Assembly (NCBI GenBank): GCA_023614405.1
Contig: CM042694.1
Coordinates: 113,334,685-113,398,684 of the forward strand
Reading direction: 5' to 3'
Length of the DNA: 64,000 nt
DNA from: Avena insularis
Taxonomy: Eukaryota; Streptophyta; Magnoliopsida; Poales; Poaceae
In this document: piece after piece, positions 11,700-25,790 of the stretch
How positions within the stretch are numbered: the first letter of the stretch is position 1
Layout of the letters: every line of letters starts with the position of its first letter
Position numbers and translations under genes: made by a program
The notes under the pieces: model-generated
What the model saw: only the letters and a program-made list of their open reading frames with translations
Told to the model about the DNA's origin: nothing
Databases searched by the model: none

Positions 11700-14600
11700 A
11701 TAACTATGGTCAATAGCTCATGAAAATGGCCGTAAAGCGCAAAACCTCTGAGTATCTTGTCATAACTCTTAAGCATTGTATCAGGTCTTACGCTCGTTGT
11801 CAATCGCCCAAGAAGCCCATAACTATGGGCAATAGCTCATGAAAATGGCCATAAAGCGAAAAAAGGGAGAGTTTTTGGTCATAAATCTCAAACATGTATT
11901 GGGTCTTATGGTCGTTGTAAATCGCCCTCAAACCCATAAAACTATGGGCAATAGCTCATGAAAACATCCATAAAGAGAAAAAACGACGAGTTTTTGGTCA
12001 TGACTCTCAAGCATTGTATTGGGGTTTACGCTCGTTTTAAATCGCCCTAGAACCCCAAAACTATGGTCAATAGTCATGAAAATAGCCATAAAGCACAAAA
12101 CATGTGAGTTTTTGGTCATAAATCTCAAACATGTATTGGGTCTTACGGTCATTGTAAATCGCCCAAGAAGCCCCAAAACTATGGGCAATAGCTCATAAAA
12201 ATGGCTATAAAGCGCGAAAACGACGAATTTTTTGTCATAACTCTCAAACATGTATCTAGTCTTACGGTCGTTTTAAATCTCCCTAGAACATAAAACTATG
12301 GGCCATAGCTCATGAAGATGGCCATAAAGCACGAAAATGACGAGTTTTGGGTCATAACTCTTAAACATGTATCAGGTCTTACGGTCGTTGTAAATCGCTT
12401 TCGAACCCCAAAACTATGGACAATAGCTCATGAAAATGGCCATAAAGGAATAAAACGGCAAGGTTTTGGTCATAAATATCAAACATCTATTGGGTATTAT
12501 GGTCGTTCTAAATCTCCCAAGAATCCCAAAACTATGGGCAATAGCTCATGAAAACATCCACAAAGCGCGAAAACGATGAGTTTTTGGTCTTAACTCTCAA
12601 AGATGTAGTAGGTCTTAGAGTCATTGTAAATTGCCCTCGAACCCCAAAACTCTAGGCAATAGCTCATGAAAATATCCATAAAACATGAAAATGACGAGTG
12701 TTTGGTCATAACTCTCAAACATGTATCGGGTCTTATGGTCGTTTCGAATCGCCCACGAACCCCAAAACTATGGGCAATAGGTCATGAAAACATCCATAAA
12801 GAGCGAAAACAACGAGTTTTTTGGTCATGACTCTCAAGCATTGTATCGGGTTTTATGCTCATTTTAAATCGCTCTATAACCCCAAAACAATGGTCAATAG
12901 CTCATGAAAATGGCCATAAAGCGCCAAAACAGCGAGTTTTTTGTCATAAATCTCAAACATGTATTGTGTATTACGGTCGTTGTAAATCGCCCAAGAAGCC
13001 TAAAACTATGGGTAATAGCTCATGCAAATGGCAATAAAGCGCGAAAAAGATGAATTTTTTGTCATAACTCTCAAACATGTATCTAGTCTTACAGTCGTTT
13101 TAAATCTCCCTAGAACCAAAAACTAGGGGCAATAGCTCAAGAACATGGCCATAAAGCGTGAAAACGACGAGTTTTTGGTCATAACTCTCAAGCATTGTAT
13201 CGGGTCTTACGCTCGTTGTAAATCGCCCTAGAACCCCAAAACTACGGTCGTTAGCTCATGAAAATGGCGATAAAGCGCAAAAAGGGAGACTTTTTTGTCA
13301 TAAATCTCAAACATGGATTTGGTCTTACGGTCGTTGTAAATCGCCTAAGAAGCTAAAACTATGGGCAATAGCTCATGAAAACAGCCATAAAGCACGAAAA
13401 CGACGAATCTTTGGTCATAACTCTCAAACATGTATCTAGTCTTACGGTCGTTGTAAATCACCCTAGAACCCCAAAACTATGGTTAATAGCTCATGAACAT
13501 GGCCATAAAGCACGAAAATGACGATTTTTTGGTCATAAATCTCAAACATGTATTAGTTCTTATGGTCGTTGTAAATCGTCATCGAACCCCAAAACTATGG
13601 GCAATAGCTCGCGAAAACGTCCATAAAGAGCGAAAACAACAATTTTTTGGTCATGACTCTCAAATATTGTATCGGGTTTAACGCTCGTTTTAAATCGCCC
13701 TAGACCCCCAAAACTACGGTCATGAGCTCATGAAAATGGCCATAAAGCGTAAAACCTGTGAGTTTTTGGTCATAACTCTCAAGCATTGTATCTGGTCTTA
13801 CGCTCGTTCTAAATCTCCCAAGAAGCCCATAACTATGGGCAATAGCTCATGAAAATGGCCATAAAGTGCAAAAAGGGAGAGTTTTTTGTCATAAATTTTA
13901 AACATGTATCGGGTCTTATGGTCGTTGTAAATCGCCCACAAACCCATAAAACTGTGGGCAATATCTCATGCAAACGTCCATAAAGAGCAAAAAACGAGAA
14001 GTTTTTGGTCATGACTCTCAAGCATTGTATAGGGGTTGACGCTCATTTTAAATCTCCCTAGAACTCAAAAACTATGGTCGATAGCTCATGAAAATGGCCA
14101 TAAAGCGCAAAACATGTGAGTTTTTGGTCATAAATCTCAAACATGTATTGGGTGTTACGGTCATTGTAAATCGCCCAAGAAGCACAAAACTATGGGTACT
14201 AGCTCATAAAAATAGCCATAAAGCGTGAAAACGACAATTTTTTTGTCATAACTCTCAAACATGTATCTAGTCTTACGGTCGTTTTAAATCTCCCTAGAAC
14301 ATAAAACTATGGGCAATAGCTCATGAAACATGGCCATAAAGCGCGAAAACGACGAGTTTTTTGTCATAACTCTCAAACATTTATTAGGTCTTACGGTCGT
14401 TGTAAATCGCCCTGGATTCGTAAAACTGTGGGCAATAGCTCATGAAAATGGCCATAAAGCGCAAAAACGGTGAGTTTTTGGACATAAAACTCAAACATGT
14501 ATTGGGTCTTACAGTCGTTCTAAATCGCACAAGAAGCCCAAAACTATGGGAAATAGCTCATGAAAACAGCCATAAAGCTCAAAAATGATGAGTTTTTGGT

Positions 14601-17600
14601 CATAAATCTCAAACATGTATTGGGTCTTACGGTCGTATAAATCGCCCAAGAAGCCTAAAACTATGGGTAATAACTCATGCAAATGGCCATAAAGCGCGAA
14701 AATGATGAATTTTTTGTCATAACTCTTAAACATGTATCTAGTCTTACCTTCGTTTTAAATCTCCCTAGAACCAAAAACTATGGGCAATAGCTCATGAACA
14801 TGGCCATAAAGCGCGAAAACGACGAGTTTTTAGTCATAAATCTCAAACATGTATTAGGTCTTACGGCCGTTGTAAACCACCCTCGAACCCCAAAACTGTG
14901 GGTTATTGCTCATGAAAAAGAACATAAAGAGCGAAAACGACAAGTTTTTGGTCATAAATCTCAAGCGTTGTATCGGGTCTTACGCTCATTGTAGATCGCC
15001 CTAGAACCCCAAAACTATGGTCATTAGCTCATGAAAATGGCCATAAAACGCAAAAAGGGCGAGTTTTTGGTCATAAATCTCAAACATGTATTTGGTCTTA
15101 CGGTCGTTATAAATCGCCCAAGAAGCCTAAAACTATGGGCAATAGCTCATGAAAACGGCCATAAAGCACGAAAACGATAAATTTTGGTTATAACTCTCAA
15201 ACATGTATCTAGTCTTACGGTCGTTGTAAATCACCCTAAAACCCCAAAACTATGGTTAATAGCTCATGAACATGGCCATAAAGCACGAAAACGACGAGTT
15301 TTTGGTCATAAATCTCGAACATGTATCAGTTCTTATGGTCGTTGTAAATCGCCATCGAACCCCATATATCTATGGGCAATAGCTCGCGAAAACGTCCATA
15401 AAGAGCGAAAACAACAATTTTTTGGTCATGACTTTCAAATATTGTACCTGGTTTTACGCTCGTTTTAAATCGCCCTAGACCCCGAAAACTATGGTCATGA
15501 GCTCATGAAAATGGCCATAAAGCGCAAAACCTATGAGTTTTTGGTCATAACTCTCAAGCATTGTATCGGGTATTACGCTCGCTGTAAATCGCCCTAGAAC
15601 CCCAAAACTATGGTCATTAGCTCATGAAAATGGCCATAAAGCGGAAAAAAGGCAAGTTTTTGGTCATAAATCTCAAACATGTATTTGGTCTTACGGTCAT
15701 TGTAAATCGCCCAAGAAGCCTAAAACTAAGGGCAAGAGCTCATGAAAACGGCCATAAAGTACGAAAACGACGAATTTTTGGTCATAAGTCTCAAACATGT
15801 ATCTAGTCTTATGGTCGTTGTAAATCACCCTAGAACCCCAAAACTATGGTTAATAGCTCATGAACATGGCCATAAAGCACGAAAACGACGAGTTTTTGTC
15901 ATAAATCTCGAACATGTATCAGTTCTTATGGTCGTTGTAAATCACCATCAAACCCCAAAACTGTGGGCAATAGTTCGCGAAAACGTCCATAAAGAGCGAA
16001 AACACCAATTTTTTGGTCATGACTCTCAAATATTGTATCGGGTTTTACGCTCGTTGTAAATCGCCCTAGATCCCCAAAACTAAGGTCATTAGCTCATGAA
16101 AATGGCCATAAAGCACAAAAAGGGTGAGTGTTTGGTCATAAATCTCAAACATGTATTTGGCCTTACGGTCGTTGTAAATCGCCCAAGAAGCCTAAAACTA
16201 TGGGCAATAGGTCATGAAAACGGCCATAAAGCGCGAAAATGACGAGTTTTTCGTCATAACTCTCAAACATGTATCAGTTCTTATGGTCATTGTAAATCGC
16301 CTTCGAACCCCAAAACTGTGGGCAATAGCTCGCGAAAACATCCATAAAGAGCAAAAACAACAATTTTTTGGTCATGACTCTCAAATATTGTATCGGGTTT
16401 TACGCTCGTTTTAAATTGCCCTAGACCCCCAAAAATATGGTCAAGAGCTCATGAAAATGCCCATAAAGCGCAAAACCTGTGAGTTTTTGGTCATAACTCT
16501 CAAGCATTGTATCGGGTCTTACGCTCGTTGTAAATCGCCCAAGAAGCCCATAACTATGGGAAATAGCTCATGATAATGGCCATAAAGCACAGACAGGGAG
16601 AGTGTTTGGTCATAAATCTCAAACATGTATCGGGTCTTATGGTTGTTGTAAATCGCCCTCAAAACCATAAAACTGTGGGCAGCAGCTCATGAAAACGTCT
16701 TTAGAGAGGAAAAATGATGAGTTTTTGGTCATGACTGTCAAGCATTGAATTGTGGTTTACGCTCGTTTTAAATCGCCCTAGAACCCTAAAACTATGGTCA
16801 ATAGCCCATGAAAATGGCCATAAAGCGCAAAACATGTGAGTTTTTGGTCATAATTCTCAAACATGTATTAGGTGTTACGGTCATTGTAAATCGCCCAAGA
16901 AGCCCAAAACTATGGGCAATAGCTCATAAAAATAGCCAAAAAGCGCGAAAACGACGAATTTTTTATCATAACTCTCAAACATGTATCTAGTCTTACGGTC
17001 GTTTTAAATCTCCCTAGAACATAAAACTATGGGCAATAGCTCAGGAACATGGCCATAAAGCGCGAAAACGACGAGTTTTTGGTCATAACTCTCAAACATG
17101 TAACAGGTCTTACGGTCGTTGTAAATCACCCTCGAACCGCAAAACTGTGGGCAATAGCTCATGAAAATGGCCATAAAGTGCAAAAACGGTGAGTTTTTGT
17201 ACATAAAACTCAAACATGTATTGGGTCTTATGGTCGTTCTAAATCGCCCAAGAAGCCAAAAAATATGGGAAATAGCTCATGAAAACAGCCATAAAGCGCG
17301 AAAACGATGAGTTTTTGGTCATAACTCTCAAACATGTAGTAGGTCTTACGGTCGTTGTAAATTGCCCTCGAACCCCAAAACTCTAGGCAATATCTCATGA
17401 AAACATCCATAAAGCAAGAAAACGACGAGCGTTTGTTCATAACTCTCAAACATGTCTTGGGTCTTATGGTCATTGTAAATCACCCTCGAACCCTAGAACT
17501 ATGGACAATAGCTCGTGAAAATGGCCATAAAGCGCAAAAAGGCAATGTATTGGTCATAAATATCAAACATCTATTGGTTCTTATGGTCGTTCTAAACCGC

Positions 17601-20198
17601 CCAAGAATTCCAAAACTATGGGCAATCGCTCATGAAAACGGCCACAAAGTGCGAAAACGATGACTTTTTGGTCATAACTCTCAAAGATGTAGTAGGTCTT
17701 AGAGTCATTGTAAATTGCCCTCGAACCGCAAAACTCTAGGCAATAGCTCATGAAAACGTCCATAAAGCATGAAAACGATGAATTTTTTGTCATAACTCTC
17801 AAACATGTATCTAGTCTTACGGTCATTTTAAATCTCCCTAGAACCAAAAACTATGGGCAATAGCTCATGAACATGGCCATAAAGCGCGAAAACGACGAGT
17901 TTTTGGTCATAAATCTCAAAAATGAATTATGTCTTACGGTCGTTGTAAATCACCCTCGAACCCCAAAACTGTTGGTTATTGCTCATGAAAACGAACATAA
18001 AGAGCATAAACGACAAGTTTTTAGTCATAACTCTCAAGCATTGTATCGAGTCTTACACTCATTGTAAATCGCCCTAGAACCCCAAAACTATGGTCATTAG
18101 CTCATGAAAATTGCCATTTAGCGCAAAAAGGGCGCGTTTTTGGACTTACGGTCGTTGTAAATCGCCCAAGAAGCCTAAAACTATGGGCAATAGGTCATGA
18201 AAACGGCCATAAAGCGCGAAAATGACGAGTTTTTCGTCATAACTCTCAAACATGTATTAGTTCTTACGGTCGTTGTAAATCGCCCTCGAACCCCAAAACT
18301 GTGGGCAATAGCTCCAGAAAACATCCATAAAGAGCGAAAACAATGATTTTTTGGTCATGACTCTCAAACATTGTATCGGGTTTTACGCTCGTTTTAAATC
18401 GCCCTACAACCTCAAAACTATGGTCAATAGCTCATGAAAATGGCCATAAAGCGCAAAACCTATGATATTTTGGTCATAACTCTCAAGCATTGTATCGGGT
18501 CGTATGCTTGTTGTAAATCGTCCAAGAAGCCCATAACTATGGGAAATAGCTCATGAAAATGGCCATAAAGCGCAAAAAGGGAGAGTTTTTTGGTCATAAA
18601 TCTCAAACATGTATCGGGTCTTATGGTCGTTGTAAATCGCCCTCAAACCCATAAAACGGTGGGCAATAGCTCATGAAAACGTCCATAACAAACAAAAACG
18701 ACGAGTTTTTGGTCATGACTCTCAAGCATTGTATTGGGGTTTGCGCTCATTTTAAATCGCCCCAGAACCCCAAAACAATAGTCGATAGCTCATGAAAATG
18801 GCCATAAAGCGCAAAACATGTGAGTTTTTGGTCATAAATCTCAAATATGTATTGGGTGTTACGGTCATTGTAAATCTCCCAAGAAGCCCAAAACTATGGG
18901 CAATAGCTCATAAAAATAGCCATAAAGAACGAAAACAACGAATTTTTTGTCATAACTCTCAAACATGTATCTAGTCTTACGGTCGTTTTAAATCTCCCTA
19001 GAACATAAAACTATGGGCAATAGCTCATGAACATGACCATAAAGCGCGAAAACGACGAGTTTTTGGTCATAACTCCCAAACATGTATCAGCTCTTAAGGT
19101 CGTTGTAAATCGCCCTCGAACCCAAAAACTATGGGCAATAGCTCATGAAAATGGCCATAAAGTGCAAAAACGGTGAGTTTTTGGTTATAAAACTCAAACA
19201 TGTATTGGGTCTTACGGTCGTTCTAAATCACCCAAGAAGCCCAAAACTATGGGAAATAGCTCATGAAAACAGCCATAAAGTGCGAAAACGATGAGTTTTT
19301 GGTCATAAATCTCAAACATGTAGTAGGTCTTACGGTCATTGTAAATTGCCCTCGAATCCTAAAACTCTAGGCAATAGCTCATGAAAACGTCCATGAAGCA
19401 CGAAAATGACAAGGGTTTGTTCATAACTCTCAAATATGTCTCGGGTCTTATGGTCATTGTAAATCACGCTCGAACCCCAAAACTATGGACAATAGCTCGT
19501 GAAAATGGCCATAAAGCACAAAAACGACAAGGTTTTGGTCATAAATATCAAACATCTATTGGGTCTTATGTCGTTCGAAATCTCCCAAGAATCCCAAAAC
19601 TATGGGCAATAGCTCATGAAAACAGCCATAAAGCGCGAAAACGATGAGTTTTTGGTCTTAACTCTCAAAGATGTAGTAGGTCTTAGAGTCATTGTAAATT
19701 GCCCTCGAACCCCAAAACTCTAGGCAATAGCTCATGAAAACGTCCATAAAACATGAAAACGACGAGTGTTTGGTCATAACTCTCAAACATGTATCGGGTC
19801 TTACGGTCGTTTCAAATCACACGAACCCCAAACCTGTGGGAAATATCTCATGAAAACGTCCATAAAGAGCGAAAACGACGAGTTTTTGGTCATGACTCTC
19901 AAGCATTGTATCGGTTTTTACGCTCATTTTACATCGCTCTATAACCCCAAAACTATGGTCAATAGCTCATGAAAATGGCCATAAAGCACCAAAATGGCGA
20001 GTTTTGGTCATAACTCTCAAACATGTATCAGGTCTTACGGTCGTTGTAAATCGCCCTCGAACCGCAAAACTGTGGGCAATAGCTCATGAAAATGGCCATA
20101 AAGCGCAAAAACGGTGTGTTTTTCGACATAAAACTCAAACATGTATTGGGTCTTACGGTCATTCTAAATCGCCCAAGAAGCCCAAAACTATGGGAAAT
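11700..20198. repeat. 118-bp satellite array, block 2
   Basis: About 72 monomers in the same orientation as block 1. Recurring variants include the one containing AAACATCTATTGGG (12470, 17545 and 19525), the ATGTAGTAGGTC variant, the AAAAAGGGAGAG variant and the CTCAAGCATTGTATTGGGG variant, generally in the same neighbour order. The spacing 12470 to 17545 is about 43 monomer lengths. No gene and no other element inside. The block ends in the Gypsy target duplication GAAAT (20194-20198). Confidence 0.97.
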
Positions 20199-20708
20199 TG
20201 TTGGGGATATACATTCCAGGTATCCTCAAAGTTCTTCACTGACCAGGGTGGCCCACTTCGGGTTAGAGCATTGCTTCACAGGCGGCCCTGTCAGGGAGAT
20301 AGATGGAGTCCAATCCGGCTACGGGAAGGCCTAGAAGACTTACCGACTTAGGCCCATAATGTTACTTGTAGTTCAAGATGTACTCTGTAACCGACTCTTA
20401 GTCGTAGCCGGATAGATCTCTCCTGTAAACCCTAGGCCGGATATCTATATAAGCCGTACTAGGGAGAGCCTTTAGGGCACCCAATACTTTCGACCCTTAA
20501 CTCGCACAGGCAAAACCTTTCTAACCCATATTGCGGCTCTGCCGTATTACTGGATTGCTAGCAGGAGTAGGATCCGTCCAAAGCCGGCGGATTCGAACCT
20601 GGGTATACGTGTGTGCTCACTGTCCCGGAACACCGTACGTCTCACACCCCTCTCTTCTGCACGCCTTGAGGACCCCCTCGTGGCGTACTTGTCATTAATC
20701 TGACGACA
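20199..20708 (+). repeat. Gypsy 5' LTR
   Basis: 510 bp, TGTTGGGG to GACGACA. Same length as the 3' LTR with about 8% difference. TATA box at 20446-20453. Ends in the canonical CA, unlike its partner. Confidence 0.93.
20446..20453 (+). promoter_or_regulatory. Gypsy 5' LTR TATA box
   Basis: TATATAAG within the 5' LTR, about 260 bp before its end. The matching place in the 3' LTR (about 32584) reads TATAGAAG, so that copy has lost the box. Confidence 0.6.
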
Positions 20709-20710
20709 GT

Positions 20711-20728
20711 TGGCGCCCACCGTGGGGC
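20711..20728 (+). other. Gypsy primer-binding site
   Basis: TGGCGCCCACCGTGGGGC, two bases after the 5' LTR. This sequence is the common primer-binding site of Tat/Athila-type plant Gypsy elements. An open frame running through it is not a gene. Confidence 0.8.
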
Positions 20729-20888
20729 AAGTGAGCTTCGGATCTGTGTTCCGAGCGGAATCTGCAAGAATCAGAATTGGCGAGACCATCGCTGTCGGTC
20801 GCATCCTCTATGCTAGCGATGTCCCTCTCATCGTTCTCGACGAGACTTGGATTCCGGCTAGGGAGGCCGTAACTGCCTACACAATCAT

Positions 20889-23800
20889 GTCTTTTGGCGA
20901 GATCGATGTTTACATCGGTTTATTGAACCTCAACCCACCCGGTGATGATGATAGAGGCAGAAGAATCTTCTGGGTCCCCTTTGTCCATGGAGGCGGCAGA
21001 GTTCCGGATCTCAGAAATCCGTAATCCCACCCAGCCCACACCAGTTGCGGAGATAGTGGAGAAATCCGAGCCTGAAGAAGACCTAGTGGTCCACGTCAAA
21101 CCTGGAGTGGATCTCCCTGGAGGAGCCAGATCCCAGATCGACCCACCCACAGAAGTCGAAATCCAGGACGAGCATACCAGTGACACTGATTGCGGCTCTG
21201 ATGATGCCGGGATAGACAGACCTTTCCTAAGGTACACATTAGGACGTATGATACTGCAAGGCGAAAGCGTAGATGCAATCCTCGAGACCATCAAAAGTTT
21301 CGACATGGCTGATCGCGAAAGCCGCAGGTACCTCAGGAAGCACGCGTCGCGCTTCGTTGGATACGTGGGATCCGGATCCGGCTCTGCTGATGCTGGAGAA
21401 AACACCGCCTCTGTGCTCGAGGCAATTGGAACAAACGCCGACGTACCCGCATCCTCGGATGAATCGATGACGTCAGCAGATTTCCGAAAGTTCTCCGCGG
21501 ATTATGAAGAGGAGTACAACTCCAAAGCTGTAGAAGAAGGAGAAGCCATGGATGAAGGATCCGGGGAACACTCTCCCAAAGCGCAGGATGACATGGACGT
21601 CGAAGACAATCCTGAAGTCCAGATGTCCGAAAGTACCGACCAGAGCTTGACTCCGAGAAATGAACCCAAAGCCGTCTTTTCTACCGGCGCTGCCAAGAAG
21701 GCAAAGAAGAAGAACAAGAAAAACATGACGCCGACAAAAGACCCTCTGACAGAGGAGGTGATTGTCGAGGAATACGAAGAGGACTCGGATGGAGCGCTTA
21801 TCCCAGAAGAGCCAAAAAAAGAAGCATCGGTGGATGGACACGTGATCACCGAAGGTGCGCGTAAGCTCATCGATGCCACATTAACTACACCTATCCCTAC
21901 AGCCGCAGAACTTACTGCGGATGAGCTGGACGAAAGGGCGCGGACCCTAGAAGCGCGTCGTCAACAACTCCTCGATGAAGCCAAAAACATCGAGGTCGAG
22001 AAGAAACGCATGTCAAACAAGGAATACATGTCTCGTTTGCATCAGAAGACACGGAAGCGTCACATAGATGACAACCAATTCCCACGTGTTCGTGCCGTCC
22101 TTTTTGGAGATGAGATGGGGAAGCCACGGAAAGATAGCAACGGAGATTGGGTATACCCAACACCAGTACAGAATACCGTGGCAGCCCGAGAAATTCTATT
22201 GGCTAATCCAGGACCAGAGGAGATACGTTTGGGTATCAAACTACTCAACAAGGGACAGGAGCAGCAAAAGGTCGCCCTGTCCGGAAGTCAAAAACTAGTC
22301 TCAAATTCTGACCAATATCGCACGGATCCGGCATGGGCTGGCGTAAGATCCCATTACGTCCGGGCGCTGTATCATCACCCCGAACACCGGGAAGATAACC
22401 ATTCAAGAACCGGATCTTTAGGACAGCATCACAAAACTTCACGTAACTGGAGCAACGTCGCCCCAGCGGCCGAGAAAGATGCCATTGCTGCCTTGAATCC
22501 GACGAACCCTCCCTGACGAGAATCTAAGGATCAAAGGGGAGAAGATAAATAAAAACGACGGGAGGAGGATCATCAAAAAATACCACCTCCTAAGTATACA
22601 AGCCGTTCGGCTGATCCTCACCATGGTGGGAACGACGGATGAAGGAACGACGGAAATCATGCTGGAACAAGCCGGCAGGGGGCTAGTCGTAGTCAAAATC
22701 CTCCCCGGAACCAGACTAATGATGCTCCGGATGAAGGCCGGCGATCAGCCGGAAACTCCAGCTGCACCACCCTCTCCACCACACAGTCATCACAAAGGCT
22801 CCCATGGAGGGCAAGGAGGACGACATGGCGGAGGAGGTGGTGGCAGAAGCCGAAATCTAGCTCCACGGCACCGCAGCCACAGCCGGCATTCGGGACGATC
22901 TCTATCCCCGAACGACGCAAGGCACAGGATCAATTCCAACATAGAGGCACGACGCTACGAAAACGATAACATGTACGTGGGCCCAAAGTGCTTTAGACTA
23001 TGCATTAGAGCTACAAGATTCCTGGAAGGATTTTCTATCTCAAGACACATCCAAGCCTACGACGGCATTCCTCGGCCAGACACTTGGCTACAGGATTTTC
23101 CAAGCTTGCTGCATCGCCAAAGGTGGAAACAGCCTGGTTGCAACCCGATATCTCCCACTTATGGTGCGGAAGACGGCGCGATCATGGCTCAATGAACTTC
23201 CAAAGAACACCATCCACAACTGGTATGACATGCAAAGTGCGTTCTTTCGTAATTTCAAAGGCACATATCGGAGGCCTTGTTTGGTCGGAGACCTACAACG
23301 TTGCACCCAGAAGGCCGGAGAAACTTGCCGAGATTATCTCGGACGATGGATCGACACCAAGAACTCCTGTGAAGGAGTAAATGACCAAACCGCGATTAAA
23401 GCTTTCATCGCAGGGCTCCCAATTGGTCTACTATGTCACCGCTTGAAGTGCGACACGGTCACTGATCTAGGAGAGATGATAGAAACAGCGAGAAAGTATG
23501 CAGATGCTGACGACGATGCAGAGGGACTACTCAACGTCCTAGCTATACCTCAGTCGGCAAAAACAAAGCAACAGGCTCAGAAATGCAAGAACACCTCGGA
23601 GGAAAAACCCAACGCGGAAACAGCGGTGGTTACCACTGTTTCCGGGTCTAGAGGACGAGGAGGACATGGCGGAGGCCGCGGGCATGGCCGTGGGACTTCA
23701 AGCGTCCAAGGTAGAGGAGAACAGCAACCAGGCAAAACCTACTCTTGGGCCGACATTGCCAATAACCCATGTGTGCATCACCTAGACGCCAATGGGGGCT

Positions 23801-24087
23801 CGTCCCACACCAACGCTGAATGTCGTTTCAATGACGACATCAAAAGAGATGACACTGCGGGCTACAAAGCTAAGCGGAAGAAGGGAAAGAAAAATCCCGA
23901 AAAGGATAAAGAGACCAAGGAAGATTCCGACATGGAGGAAGCTGATGCTTCAAATCCCAAGTCTGAAGGGAAGAAGACTTTTCCCACCAAGAAGGACACT
24001 TATGTCACTTTCCTCGGATCTCAACCGACAAAGGTCAAGAAAGTAGTTCTACACGAGCTCAATGCAACAGTTCCGGCTGTCCCATAG
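20889..24087 (+). pseudogene. Gypsy gag, broken
   Basis: A likely start is the ATG at 20887-20889 (MSFGEIDVYIG...). The reading then moves to another frame and stays open at 20942-22516 as an acidic, Lys/Glu-rich region with KKAKKKNKKN and a coiled-coil-like stretch (ELDERARTLEARRQQLLDEA). After shifts between 22517 and 23110, the capsid-type domain appears (CIAKGGNSLVATRYL from about 23110, then ARSWLNELPKNTIHNW). It ends with a Gly/Arg-rich stretch (GRGGHGGGRGHGRG) and a zinc-knuckle-like C-x2-H...H-x4-C (about 23770-23822) before a basic tail. Gag would package the element's RNA. The stop at 24085-24087 lies in the same frame as the protease that follows, so gag and pol probably formed one polyprotein. 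Confidence 0.82.
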
Positions 24088-24102
24088 TATCTAGACTGAT
24101 CG

Positions 24103-24567
24103 GAAGTAGCGATCACATTTGACTGCGATGATCATCCGCCTAAGTTACACAGGCGAGGAAAATATGCCTTAATCGTCAACCCACTTATTGACGGTTATGG
24201 TTTCTCCAAGACCCTCATGGACGGTGGTGGCAGCATCAATATTCTCTATGTCGAAATGCTTCGCCGGATGAATATCTCGGAGACCCAGCTAAACCATAGC
24301 TCTGTGATTTTTCACGGAGTTGTCCCAAGAAGACAAGCTAATTCCCTAGGAGAGATCACTTTGGATGTTACCTTTGGAACTCCAAAGAATTATCGGACGG
24401 AGGCACTTTCCTTCGAAGTGGTCCCGTTCAAGAGCGCATACCACGCTATATTCGGATGTCCGGCTTACTGGTCTTTCATGGCTCGTCCGTGTTACATTTA
24501 CAATATGATGAAAATTCCAGGTCCCAACAGCGTGATCACCATCAGGGGAGACCCAAAGAAAGCGTGA
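24103..24567 (+). pseudogene. Gypsy aspartic protease region
   Basis: In the same frame as gag, after two stops (24085-24087 and the TGA at 24097-24099). It reads SEVAITFDCDDHPP, then the active-site segment LMDGGGSINILY (about 24214-24249), matching the retropepsin-like 'LMDGGSGLNILY' motif of plant Gypsy elements with the catalytic Asp present. It continues to FGCPAYWSFMARPCYIY and ITIRGDPKKA, a stretch conserved just before the RT linker. A TGA at 24565-24567 ends it. The protease would have cut the polyprotein. Confidence 0.82.
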
Positions 24568-24925
24568 GAGTGCGAGGGTGGAAATGCCGCCTTTGCCGAA
24601 GCCTTGCTGCACGCCCAGGAGTACCAGGAGATCAAGAAGAGCATAGATCCGTCCGAGATGCCCGCAACGAAGAAGGAGGTGACCAAGCCAAATCCGGAGT
24701 TCAAGGCATCAGAAGAGACGAAGAAAGCGCTGTTGAAGGATGATGACCCCTCCAAGGTGACCTAGATAGGCGTAGGCCTAGATAGCGCATAGGAAAGCGC
24801 GCTCGTCAAGTTCCTCCAAGCAAATAAAGATATCTTCGCACGGCAGCCATCTGACATGACCGGAGTATCTAGGGAACTTGCCGAGCACTCTCTAAATGTA
24901 AACCCGTCAAACAAGCCTTACGATG
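24568..24925 (+). pseudogene. Gypsy protease-RT linker
   Basis: Same frame as the protease, a hydrophilic Lys/Glu-rich linker (MPATKKEVTKPNPEFKASEE) followed by FLQANKDIFARQPSDMTGV. The latter matches the 'xxNxDxFAWxPxDMPGI' segment that always precedes Gypsy RT. Stops at about 24763 (TAG) and 24790 (TAG). A frame change near 24917-24927 leads into the RT frame, reading FGDEKRKAIAKEL. Confidence 0.75.
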
Positions 24926-25790
24926 ATTTGGCGACGAAAAGCGTAAGGCAATAGCTAAAGAACTAGCGCGGCTCGAGTTAGCCGGATTCATAGAAGAGGT
25001 CATCCACACTGAGTGGTCGGCCAATCCTGTAATGGTCCCTAAAAAGGACACCACTGATTTAAGGATGTGTGTTGATTATACTGCCTTGAACAAGACTTGT
25101 CCAAAAGATCCGTTCGCTCTGCCTAGAATTGATCAAGTTATCGATTCTACGGCAGGTTCGGAACTCCTCTGTTTTCTCGACGCATATTCTAGTTATCACC
25201 AAATCTGGATGAAGGGATCTGACAAAGTCAAAACTTCATTCATAACCCCTTTCGGAACCTTCTGTTTTGTTACGATGCCCTTTGGGCTGAAGAACGCAAG
25301 AGCTACGTACCAGCGCATGATGCAGTGTTGCCTCCATGACCAACTCGCACGCAATGTACATGCATACGTGGATGATATCGTGGTGATGTCCAAAAAGAAG
25401 GAAACACTAATTTCCGACTTGGAGGAAACATTCGCCAATCTACGAAAATACAACATCATGCTTAACCCGAAGAAATGCGTCTTTGGAATACCATCCGGAA
25501 AATTGTTAGGTTTTATCGTGTCTCAAAGAGGCATAGAGGTGAACCGAGACAAAATCAAGGCTATACTCAATATTTCCAGGCCAACTCGCCTGAAGGACGT
25601 ACAAAGATTAACTGGTTGCATTGCTGCGGTCAGTCAATTTGTAAGCCGGCTTGGTGAAAGAGCCGCACCATTATACAAACTCCTGAAAAAGACCAAAGAT
25701 TTTGTTTGGACTGATGAAGCTGAAGCTGCACTACAACACCTGAAGAAAGTACTCTCATCTGCTCCAATCCTTGCAGCGCCGGAACCTTAG
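24926..25790 (+). pseudogene. Gypsy reverse transcriptase
   Basis: The best-kept part of the element. From AKELARLELAGFIEEV (24950s) the frame is open to a TAG at 25788-25790. Motifs counted from the Met at 25032: DLRMCVDYTALNK (9-21), the first catalytic Asp in FLDAYSSYHQI (D50), PFGLKNA (83-89), YVDD (112-115, bases 25365-25376) and LLGFIVSQRGIE. All three RT aspartates are present. The RT copies element RNA into DNA. The terminating TAG sits where the family has CAG (PEP-Q-EP), so the domain itself is intact and only the fusion to RNase H is cut. Confidence 0.92.

Noticed and set aside
20710..21024. 104-codon open frame starting inside the Gypsy primer-binding site
   Set aside because: A protein start within the primer-binding site is implausible. 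Only the part from the ATG at 20887-20889 is likely gag.
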